A stretch of DNA of 64,000 bases, taken from positions 21,075-85,074 of the forward strand of contig DATKCH010000001.1 of NCBI GenBank assembly GCA_035513295.1, given 5' to 3'. Below are positions 33,817-41,208 of the stretch, piece by piece (positions within the stretch are counted from its first letter, which is position 1; the number at the start of each line of letters is the position of its first letter). The position numbers were made by a program, and so were the translations under genes. Under the pieces are notes generated by a model. The model was not told the DNA's origin. It saw only the letters and a list, made by a program, of their open reading frames with translations, and searched no databases. Origin of the DNA: DATHRK01 sp035513295. Lineage in GTDB: Bacteria; Gemmatimonadota; Gemmatimonadetes; Longimicrobiales; RSA9.

Positions 33817-36255
33817 CTACTCGTACCGCAGCGCCTCCATCGGGTCCACGAGCGTCGCGCGCCGAGCCGGCACATAGCTGGCCAGCAGCGTCACGGCCCC
33901 CAGCAGCACGACCACCGACCCGAAGATGATCGGGTCCGCCGGATCCACCCGGAACAGCACGATCGCGAGACCCTTGGAGAGGAAGAACGCGATCACCAGC
34001 CCGATCGCCGATCCCACCAGGAGCTGCGTGAGGCCCTGCTTCATGATAAGGCCCAGGATGTCGCCGTTCGCGGCGCCGAGCGCGCGCCGTATCCCCAGCT
34101 CGCGGGTCCGCCGGCTCACCGAGAAAGCCACCACACCGTAGAGCCCGACCGAGGCCAGGAACAGCGCCGCCGCGCCGAACACCAGGAAGAGGGTCCCGAA
34201 TACGCGGTAGAACCAGTTGTTCTGGTCGATCGCCTCGTCCAGCGGATTGACGAAGTAGATCGGCAGGTTGGGATCCACGGCGTTGACGGCGCGGCGGACC
34301 TCCTGCGTGATCGCGTTCGGTGAGCCGCGGGTGCGCGCGGCGATGCTCATGAAGCGTTGACTGGCCTGGGCCAGCGGACGGTAGTACCCCTCGCGCGGCG
34401 CGTCATCCTCGTTGTCGGCGATTCCGTTCATCATGAGGTCGGGGGAAACGCCGACCACGCTCAGCCACGGGTTCAGCGAATCCGGATCCTCGCCCGCGTA
34501 CACGCGGAATCGCTTGCCGAGCGGATCCTCGCCGGGGAAGAACCTGTCCGCGAAGGACTGGTTGACGATGCCGACGTCGAGCCCACCGGCGCGGTCCTGG
34601 GACGTGAAGTCCCGCCCCTGCAAGAGGGACACGTCGAAGGTCTCGAAGTGGCCCGGCGTGATCACCGCCTGCCGCGCCTGCGGGATGTCGCGCTCGGCTT
34701 CGTACGCCTGGCCCTCGATCTCCACGCGCGGAGCGGGAGCCCAGAGGCCGGGGAGGTTCGAAGTCAGAGCGGCCGCCTCCACTCCGGGGATCGCCGCGAC
34801 GCGCGGCTGCACCTCCTGGTAGAAGCGAACCCGGTCCGCCTCCTCCGGATAGTCGGCGTCGAACAGGCCGATGCGGGCGGTGAACACGTTGTCGGCGGCG
34901 AACGGATACTCGATGTTCCGCAGCTGCGCGATGCTCTTCACCATGAGCCCGGCGCCGATGAGCAGCGCCACGGACAGCGCGATCTCCCCTCCGACCAGCG
35001 CCTTGTTGACCCAACCCATGCGGAAGCTGGAGCTGCCGCGCGTCTCGTCCTTCAGGATCTCGTTCACGTTCGCCCGCGACGCCTGCACCGCCGGAATGAT
35101 CCCTGCCACGACCGTGGCCACGACCGCCAGGCCCACGACGAATGCGAGCACCTGCGGATCCAGCCCGATCTGAATCCAGAACGGAGGGTCCGTCGGCGCG
35201 ATGGCCGCGTTGAACCCACGGATCCCGATCGCCGCGATGGCCACGCCGATCGCCGCGCCGACGAAGGCGAGCACGCCGGCTTCGGCCAGGAACTGGATGA
35301 TGATGCGCCGCCGCGTGGCGCCTATCGCCGAGCGGATTCCCACCTCCTTGCTACGTTGCGCCGCGCGGCTGATGAGCAGGTTCGCGACGTTGATGCACGC
35401 GATCAGGAGGACGAGGAAGACCGCGAAGAGCATCGTGTACAGCATGAGCACGGGTTCCTGTCCGATGAACTCTTCGGTGTACGGCTTGATCAGCGGGACC
35501 ACGCCTTCGTTCGTCTCCGGGTAGGCGGACGCGATGCGCGCGGCGATGCCCTGGAACTCGGCCAACGCCTGGTCCGGGGAGACGCCGTCGCGGAGGCGGC
35601 CGAAGACCTCCAGCCAGTTGCCATCGCCGCGCTCCAGCTCCAGGGCGTCCATGCGCAGCGGCACCCATACGTCCTCCGCGACCGGGAAGCGGAAGCCCTC
35701 CGGCATCACACCGACGATCGTGGTCGGCTCGCCGTTCACGGTCTCGACGCGGCCGATCACGTTGGGGTCGGACGCGTAGCGGTCGCGCCAGACCTCGTAA
35801 CCGATCAGGATCACGGGCTCCGCTGTGGGCGCGTCCTCGCCCTCCCGGAACAGTCGTCCGAGGGCCGGCTGCACGCCCAGCATGCTGAACCCGTTGGCGC
35901 TGATGAACGCGCCGTCGAAGCGCTCGGGGCTTTCGCTTCCGGCCATGTTGACGGTTCCGCTGTAGAACGCCGCGAGATGGGTGAAGCTGGACTGTTGTTC
36001 CTTCCAGTCGAGGTAGTCGTGGATCGGCACGCCCATGCTCTCGATTTCCTCGGAGGGGTTCGCGCGCTCCACGTGCAGGATCCGCGCGGGCGCGTCGAAC
36101 GGCAGGCCCTTGAGCAGCGCTCCGTAGACGATGCTGAACATCATCGTGGTGAGGCCGATGCCGAGCGCGAGCGCCACCACCGCCAGAAGGGAAGAACCCG
36201 GGTTCTTCGCGAGAAGCCGTGCGGCGAAGCGGATGTCGTTGCCGATGGAGTCCAT
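33817..36255 (-). CDS. ADOP-type permease (MacB/FtsX-like)
   Basis: An 812-residue membrane protein with two FtsX-type permease halves and two MacB_PCD-like periplasmic domains: an N-terminal helix (SLLAVVALALGIGLTT), a large external domain, then ISRAAQRSKEVGIRSAIGA and a second copy ending in SRRTRELGIRRALGAANGD. This is the orphan duplicated permease (ADOP) architecture, abundant in Acidobacteriota and Gemmatimonadota, with no ATPase of its own in the vicinity. Such proteins are presumed to pair with a separate ATPase of the LolD/MacB type. The start is ATG at 36255, just before the first helix. Substrate unknown. Confidence 0.88.
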   Translation of the reverse strand: MDSIGNDIRFAARLLAKNPGSSLLAVVALALGIGLTTMMFSIVYGALLKGLPFDAPARILHVERANPSEEIESMGVPIHDYLDWKEQQSSFTHLAAFYSGTVNMAGSESPERFDGAFISANGFSMLGVQPALGRLFREGEDAPTAEPVILIGYEVWRDRYASDPNVIGRVETVNGEPTTIVGVMPEGFRFPVAEDVWVPLRMDALELERGDGNWLEVFGRLRDGVSPDQALAEFQGIAARIASAYPETNEGVVPLIKPYTEEFIGQEPVLMLYTMLFAVFLVLLIACINVANLLISRAAQRSKEVGIRSAIGATRRRIIIQFLAEAGVLAFVGAAIGVAIAAIGIRGFNAAIAPTDPPFWIQIGLDPQVLAFVVGLAVVATVVAGIIPAVQASRANVNEILKDETRGSSSFRMGWVNKALVGGEIALSVALLIGAGLMVKSIAQLRNIEYPFAADNVFTARIGLFDADYPEEADRVRFYQEVQPRVAAIPGVEAAALTSNLPGLWAPAPRVEIEGQAYEAERDIPQARQAVITPGHFETFDVSLLQGRDFTSQDRAGGLDVGIVNQSFADRFFPGEDPLGKRFRVYAGEDPDSLNPWLSVVGVSPDLMMNGIADNEDDAPREGYYRPLAQASQRFMSIAARTRGSPNAITQEVRRAVNAVDPNLPIYFVNPLDEAIDQNNWFYRVFGTLFLVFGAAALFLASVGLYGVVAFSVSRRTRELGIRRALGAANGDILGLIMKQGLTQLLVGSAIGLVIAFFLSKGLAIVLFRVDPADPIIFGSVVVLLGAVTLLASYVPARRATLVDPMEALRYE

Positions 36256-36451
36256 GACGATCGGGGCCGGTGACTGGGTTCGGGAGCCGCGGTCGTGGCG
36301 TCGCGCGGCTGCGCTCCGCACCGACCACCTCCGGGACTGGGCTGCCCTACGGCCCGCGACCGGAAGGGGTTTCAGCGGGTCCGATCCAATCTGCCGCGGC
36401 CGACCCCGAATGAGCCGACGGGTGGACAGGCCCCCGCCGCGCCCCGGCTCG

Positions 36452-38692
36452 CTACTCGATCTCGACCCGCTGCTCCGCCGAAACGAACGCCACGTCGCGC
36501 AGGGACGGGAAGCGCAGGAAGGTGTCCGCGCCCGTCTCGCGCAGGCGCTGCTCCGTGAACCCCACCACGACCAGGTCGGCGGTGGAGGACCGGCGCTCGA
36601 CGAGCGAGCGGAAGTCGACGCCGGCGCCGGTCGGGAGAATCCGGAGGTTCTTTCGGCTGACCGGGATGCGGCCGTCTTGGATCATCCCCTGCAGTCGCTC
36701 GGTCTGCGCCCCCACCTCATCCCGGGGTACGGCGGCGAAGATCGACATTTTGCCGTGCCGCCAGTCGTCGTGCCCCAGCAGGATGTAGCTGGTCAGGATC
36801 ATCAGGGCGGCGTTCCCGTAGTCGTTCCACGTGAGCCAGACGTGCAGGTCGTGGCGGTCCCCGAAGAAGTGATCCCCGTGCCTGAGAACGACGCGGTTCA
36901 TGCCGGTCGGACTGGCGAGCTCGCACGCCCGCGTTACCTCCTCCACGACGCCCCGGTCGTCGTGCACGGAGAACTCGAACATGACCGTGTTGTTCTCCAT
37001 TCCCGAAACCCCCGGGACCTGGAGGCTCTGCGCGAGCGCGGAACCCATCGACGGGCTGATGATCGTGTCCACGTACACCGCGCTCGACTTCTTCTGCGCG
37101 GACTCCAACAGACGCGGGAGGACCGCGCGCGCCTCGGCGACCGTAGCGGGATTCAGGTAGCCGGGGATGTAATGGAGGTAGGTCCCGAAGCCGTAGCGGC
37201 TGCCCAGCCAGGTAAGAAACCGGAAGGGCGCCGATCGATCGAACGTGCGCGGGGTGATCATGATGACGCTCGGGCGCCAGTCCCCTCCCTGGAAACTCTG
37301 AATGCGTACCTGGAGGTAGCGGGACGTCTGCGTCATGACGCCGTGGAAGATCGCGCCCAGGTCGTCGCCGGAAGCGCCCCGCGCGGACCGGATCACGAAA
37401 TACAGCCCGGACATGACGAACAGGGCCAGCAGCGCGAACAGCAGGTCCATCTGGATCATGAGCAGCAGGCACATCACCGCGCCCAGAAGGCTCAGCCACC
37501 ACTTGGAGCGGAAGACGGGCCGGTAGCCCGGGCGGGCCGCGAAGTGCTCGAGGAAGCTGATCGCGCACAGCGCGCCGTAGGTGACCATGAAGAACATCGA
37601 AACCACGCGAGCGACGAGGTCGACAGAACCGAGCAGGACCACGACGAACGCGATGATCGCCGTGACGATGGTGGCGTTGCGAGGCTCGTTGGTCGCCCCA
37701 TCGCCCTCGGCCAGGTAGCGATTTGCGCGCTGGAGAGGGACGACCCGATCGGCGGAGATCGCCTGCAGGGTGCGCGGCGCAACGAGGATGGATCCGACGG
37801 CGGACGACAGCGTCGCGGCGGCCAGGCCGATCGGGATGATCGGACCCCAGAGCGCTATCTGGCTCATGACCAGCGGGTCGGACGCCAGCACCGACGGCGG
37901 CGCCGAACTCGCGAGCTTCACGACCAGCGCGACGTACACGATCATGCCGACGACCGTCGCCGAAATGATCCCCAGCGGGATCGACCGGCTGGGGTTCGCC
38001 AGGTCGCCGGACAGCCCCACCCCCGCGGTCATTCCCGTGAACGCCGGGAAGCAGATCGCGAACACGAGCATGAAGTCGTCGGGGGACGCCACGCGCTCCA
38101 GAAGCCCGGCCGACTCCGCGCCCACGACCGGTGAACCGAGGAAGAAGAGGATGAGCGACGCCGCCAGGATCGCGACGACGACGTACAGCGCCTTGACGCC
38201 GAGGTTCGCGCCACGCGTCAGCATCAGCGCGACCAGCGCCACGGTGGCCGGCACCGAAACGAATCGCGGGTCGAAACCGATGCCGAGCGACCCCTCGATC
38301 ACGCCCGTCAACGGCCGGAACGCCTCCGCGAAGGCGATCATGTAGAAAGCCACTGAGATCGCTTGGGACAGGAACAGCGCGATGCCGATCGCGCCGCCGA
38401 TCGAAACCCCGAAGGAGCGGGAGATGATGAAATACTCGCCTCCGCCCTCGACCTTCCGGTTGGTCGCGATCTCGGCGATCGCCAGCGCCGTCGGTATGGT
38501 GACCAGGTGCCCGATCACGATGATCGCGAACGCCCCGATCAGGCCCACGTTCCCCACCGCGTATCCGAAGCGCAGGAACATGATCGCGCCCAGGATCGTG
38601 CTGATGCTCGCGAGGAACACCGGCGCGGTGCCGAATCCGTGGCCCCCCTGCGTGAGGACGGGGGCGCTGCCCGCGGGCTGTCTCTGATTCAT
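36452..38692 (-). CDS. APC-superfamily transporter, SLC12 (cation-chloride cotransporter)-like
   Basis: A 746-residue protein with about 12 helices in residues 20-460 and a 280-residue cytosolic C-terminal domain. The first helix, LGAIMFLRFGYAVGNVGLIG, fits the SLC12/APC pattern, and the second-repeat segment AICFPAFTGMTAGVGLSG resembles that of K-Cl cotransporters. The long C-terminal domain (for example PSVIMITPRTFDRSAPF, then AVYVDTIISPSMG) is typical of the cation-chloride cotransporters and unlike plain amino-acid permeases. Potassium or amino-acid transport is possible. It starts at ATG 38692 and lies 196 nt from the next same-strand gene, with no terminator seen. Confidence 0.85.
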   Translation of the reverse strand: MNQRQPAGSAPVLTQGGHGFGTAPVFLASISTILGAIMFLRFGYAVGNVGLIGAFAIIVIGHLVTIPTALAIAEIATNRKVEGGGEYFIISRSFGVSIGGAIGIALFLSQAISVAFYMIAFAEAFRPLTGVIEGSLGIGFDPRFVSVPATVALVALMLTRGANLGVKALYVVVAILAASLILFFLGSPVVGAESAGLLERVASPDDFMLVFAICFPAFTGMTAGVGLSGDLANPSRSIPLGIISATVVGMIVYVALVVKLASSAPPSVLASDPLVMSQIALWGPIIPIGLAAATLSSAVGSILVAPRTLQAISADRVVPLQRANRYLAEGDGATNEPRNATIVTAIIAFVVVLLGSVDLVARVVSMFFMVTYGALCAISFLEHFAARPGYRPVFRSKWWLSLLGAVMCLLLMIQMDLLFALLALFVMSGLYFVIRSARGASGDDLGAIFHGVMTQTSRYLQVRIQSFQGGDWRPSVIMITPRTFDRSAPFRFLTWLGSRYGFGTYLHYIPGYLNPATVAEARAVLPRLLESAQKKSSAVYVDTIISPSMGSALAQSLQVPGVSGMENNTVMFEFSVHDDRGVVEEVTRACELASPTGMNRVVLRHGDHFFGDRHDLHVWLTWNDYGNAALMILTSYILLGHDDWRHGKMSIFAAVPRDEVGAQTERLQGMIQDGRIPVSRKNLRILPTGAGVDFRSLVERRSSTADLVVVGFTEQRLRETGADTFLRFPSLRDVAFVSAEQRVEIE

Positions 38693-38797
38693 CCAGGATC
38701 CAGTGGTATGTTTCTTTCAAAGCAATACGGCCCCGGAGTCAGCGTCGCCAACCGCGGGGCGATCCAGGGGTACAGCCAGAACGATAGCGAGGTTGCG

Positions 38798-39445
38798 ATG
38801 GACGAGCGCGATGAGTTCGGTGCGTCGACGCCGGAGACGTCCGGATCCGGCCACGCCCCCCCGGCCGACGCGCCGCAGGAACATCGGCCACCCTCCCACG
38901 TCGAGCGAGCGCCCGCGCGGCGCGGGAGTGGCCGCGACGTCGTGCGCACGGTCCTGATCGCGATCGCGGCGTTCGCGGTCGGTTTCGCGACAGGGTTCCT
39001 TCCCCAGTGGCAGAAGGCGCGCGACCTGTCCACGGAGCTGGAGGGAGTGCGCTACGACCTCGAGATCTCGCGCCTCCAGTCGACGCTGGGAGCCGCGCTC
39101 GCCGAGGTCGATCGCGGCAACTACGAACGCGCCCGTCAGCTGACCTCGGTGTTCTACGTGGGATTGGACCGCCTGCAGGGTCGCGTGCCCGACGCGGCGC
39201 AGTCCGCGGTGATCGCGGACCTTTCGGGCGGGCGCGATGAAGTGATCACGTTGCTGTCCCGCGCGGTACCGGAAGTGCGCAGCCGGCTGGCGATCATGTA
39301 CACCCGTTACTTCACCGCAATGGAGCCGCTGGGCCGCCAGTACGGGGGCGCAATGACGACCTCCCCGGAGGACGCGCCTGGCCCCGACGCGGGCAGCTCA
39401 GACGCGGCGGAGCCCGAGCCCCAGCCCGGGCGTTCCGGCTCCTGA
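38798..39445 (+). CDS. Single-span membrane protein of unknown function
   Basis: A 215-residue protein. A charged, Pro-rich N-terminal tail (residues 1-55) precedes one transmembrane helix (VVRTVLIAIAAFAVGFATGF), then a mainly helical segment (WQKARDLSTELEGVRYDLE, a coiled-coil-like stretch) and an acidic disordered C-terminus. I recognise no family. It is divergent from the SLC12-like gene. It lies 31 nt before the OmpA-family gene, so the two may be an operon. The ATG at 38798 has GAGG upstream. Function unknown; a role in the envelope is plausible from the architecture. Confidence 0.65.
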   Translation: MDERDEFGASTPETSGSGHAPPADAPQEHRPPSHVERAPARRGSGRDVVRTVLIAIAAFAVGFATGFLPQWQKARDLSTELEGVRYDLEISRLQSTLGAALAEVDRGNYERARQLTSVFYVGLDRLQGRVPDAAQSAVIADLSGGRDEVITLLSRAVPEVRSRLAIMYTRYFTAMEPLGRQYGGAMTTSPEDAPGPDAGSSDAAEPEPQPGRSGS

Positions 39446-39476
39446 TGTTCATCGAGCCACCGGGTTGGAGGCAATC

Positions 39477-40679
39477 GTGAGGCGAATGTGTTGGTGGGCG
39501 GCACTGTGCGGTGCCGTCGCTACGATGACCGCGCCGGCCCCGGCCCTCGGGCAGCGTTTTCCGGGCGCGGGAGGGGCGGAAATCCGGCTCGGCAGCGCGA
39601 CCCCGCGCGACCTCCGCGCGGACGAACTCTCCATCGGGCGTTCCCTCTCGGCGGACGTGGACCTGGGGTACCTGGGCCGGCCGTGGGTGAGAACCATCGC
39701 GGGCGTCCATCATTTTCGTACGGATATCAAGTCGGGGGATGCCACGCGCGGCGACGCCAGCGCGTTCGCGGTGCGTGCGGGCTTGCGCGCGGACGCATTC
39801 ACTGCCAGCCGAACGGCCGCATCCGCCCTGGCCGCGGTGTCCCTCCAGACGGTCCGGGCGAGCGTGCCCGAGGATCCCACGACCGAGGGTCTGCTCGATG
39901 GGGTCTACGCGGGATTCACGCTGGGCGCCGGCGTCCGCCGCGCGCTGGATCGACAGGCGCGCGCGTCGCTCGTGGCGGAGGTCCGCCGTACGTTCGTCCC
40001 CAACCTCAATCACTGGGCCTTCGAAGCCGGGATCCGGTACATGATCCTGGGGACCGGCGCCTACGTTTCCGCGCCCGAGCCGGTTCCCGAGCCCGTCGGC
40101 TTCGCCGACCGCGAAGAAGGGGCGGACGCCAGGGCCCGCGCGCGGGACGAAGAGCGACTGCGAGCCGAGCAGGAGGCGCGCGCCGCGCGCGACATGCGCA
40201 GCGGGGCGGAAGCGGAGGCGGCGCGGCGGGAGCTAGAGGAACGCCGCGGCCAGGGACCGCCCCGCCTGGGCGAGGCGTTGCGCGACCTGGACAGGGTCCT
40301 CGTGAACATCGCGGGCGTCACGGAAACGGAAAGAGGGCTCGTGGTGACCCTCGGCAGCGGCGTGTTCGCCAGCGGCCAGCCGAGCCTGACCGATCAGGCG
40401 CGCGGCGAATTAGGCCGCATCGCGGAGATCCTGGGCGCGTATCCGGACCGGACCATCCTGGTGGAGGGGCACACCGACTCGGTCGGCGCCGAGGAGGCCA
40501 ACCGGGTGCTCAGCGAGCACCGCGCGGCGGCGGTGAAGGCAGCCCTGGTGGCGTACGGCGTGGACGCCCACCGCGTCTCCGCGGTCGGTTACGGCGAGGG
40601 CCGCCCGCTGACCGACAACGAGACCCCCTCCGGGCGCGCCTCGAACCGGCGCGTCGAGATCATCGTGCTGGATCCTTGA
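39477..40679 (+). CDS. OmpA-family outer-membrane or peptidoglycan-binding protein
   Basis: A 400-residue exported protein. After a signal peptide (AALCGAVATMTAPAPALGQ) comes a beta-barrel-like N-terminal half (residues 30-195), then an Arg/Glu/Ala-rich helical linker (RARARDEERLRAEQEARAA), and an OmpA C-terminal domain at about 275-400: ILVEGHTDSVGAEEANRVLS, VSAVGYGEGRPLTDN and ASNRRVEIIV. The TDSVG and NRRVEI motifs bind meso-diaminopimelate of peptidoglycan. This links outer membrane and wall. The GTG start at 39477 is preceded by GGAGG at 6 nt. The gene order fits envelope function. Confidence 0.9.
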   Translation: MRRMCWWAALCGAVATMTAPAPALGQRFPGAGGAEIRLGSATPRDLRADELSIGRSLSADVDLGYLGRPWVRTIAGVHHFRTDIKSGDATRGDASAFAVRAGLRADAFTASRTAASALAAVSLQTVRASVPEDPTTEGLLDGVYAGFTLGAGVRRALDRQARASLVAEVRRTFVPNLNHWAFEAGIRYMILGTGAYVSAPEPVPEPVGFADREEGADARARARDEERLRAEQEARAARDMRSGAEAEAARRELEERRGQGPPRLGEALRDLDRVLVNIAGVTETERGLVVTLGSGVFASGQPSLTDQARGELGRIAEILGAYPDRTILVEGHTDSVGAEEANRVLSEHRAAAVKAALVAYGVDAHRVSAVGYGEGRPLTDNETPSGRASNRRVEIIVLDP

Positions 40680-40721
40680 GACCCCTGAGCGCGAGCTGCC
40701 CGTGGCGCCGAGACGCCGGCG

Positions 40722-40750
40722 TTGACGGCGGCCGATGGCAGTGCTACAAT
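40722..40750 (+). promoter_or_regulatory. Sigma70 promoter of the BlaI-M56 operon
   Basis: TTGACG (40722-40727) and TACAAT (40745-40750) are separated by exactly 17 bp, 74 nt upstream of the repressor ATG. Both boxes match the consensus at five of six positions. The first BlaI operator overlaps the -10 box. Confidence 0.85.
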
Positions 40751-40779
40751 CGTAGCATCAGAGTGCTACGAACGTAGCA
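40742..40779. promoter_or_regulatory. Two BlaI/MecI-type operators
   Basis: TGCTAC-N4-GTAGCA (40742-40757) and TGCTACG-AA-CGTAGCA (40764-40779) are inverted repeats with TAC/GTA cores as in the BlaI/MecI family. Their centres are 22 bp apart, two helical turns, so repressor dimers would sit on one face. The first covers the -10 box, so binding would block the promoter: classic autorepression. Confidence 0.85.
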
Positions 40780-40824
40780 TTTGGGCCGCGCCTGCCCTCT
40801 ACATCGATCCACGCGCCCGGAACC

Positions 40825-41208
40825 ATGGCCAACCACTCCACACTATCCCGCCGCGAGCGGCAGATCATGGATGTCCTCTATCGCCGGAGAGCCGCATCGG
40901 CCGCCGACGTGCGGGAAGGACTCCCCGATCCGCCCGGCTATTCGGCGGTACGGGCGATGCTGGCCAAGCTCGAGCGAAAGGGTCACCTCGCCCACGTCGA
41001 GGAGGGGGGGCGCTACATCTACCGCCCCATCGTTCCACGCGATGAGGCCAGTCGCTCCGCGCTGAAGCGTATGGTCAGCACGTTCTTCGATGATTCCCCG
41101 GCGCGCACCGTCGCCGCCATCCTCGACATGGAGTCGCTGGACATGAACGAAGACGAACTCGATCGGCTGGCGTGCATGATCGACGAGGCTCGGAGGAGGG
41201 GAGGATGA
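40825..41208 (+). CDS. BlaI/MecI/CopY-family repressor
   Basis: A 127-residue winged-helix repressor. The core is LSRRERQIMDVLYRRRAAS, SAVRAMLAKLERKGHLAHVE and GGRYIYRPIVPRDEA, typical of BlaI/MecI. The C-terminal half (residues 78-127) forms the dimer and has MVSTFFDDSPARTVAAI, where BlaI proteins are cut by the partner protease. It is preceded by two operators over its own promoter, so it probably represses itself and the M56 protease. The M56 gene starts in its stop codon (ATGA). Because the window has no beta-lactamase, the stimulus is likely different. Confidence 0.93.
   Translation: MANHSTLSRRERQIMDVLYRRRAASAADVREGLPDPPGYSAVRAMLAKLERKGHLAHVEEGGRYIYRPIVPRDEASRSALKRMVSTFFDDSPARTVAAILDMESLDMNEDELDRLACMIDEARRRGG

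Noticed and set aside
36131..38134. A 667-codon plus-strand frame across the SLC12-like and ADOP genes
   Set aside because: It spans two well-supported minus-strand genes and has low-complexity composition.
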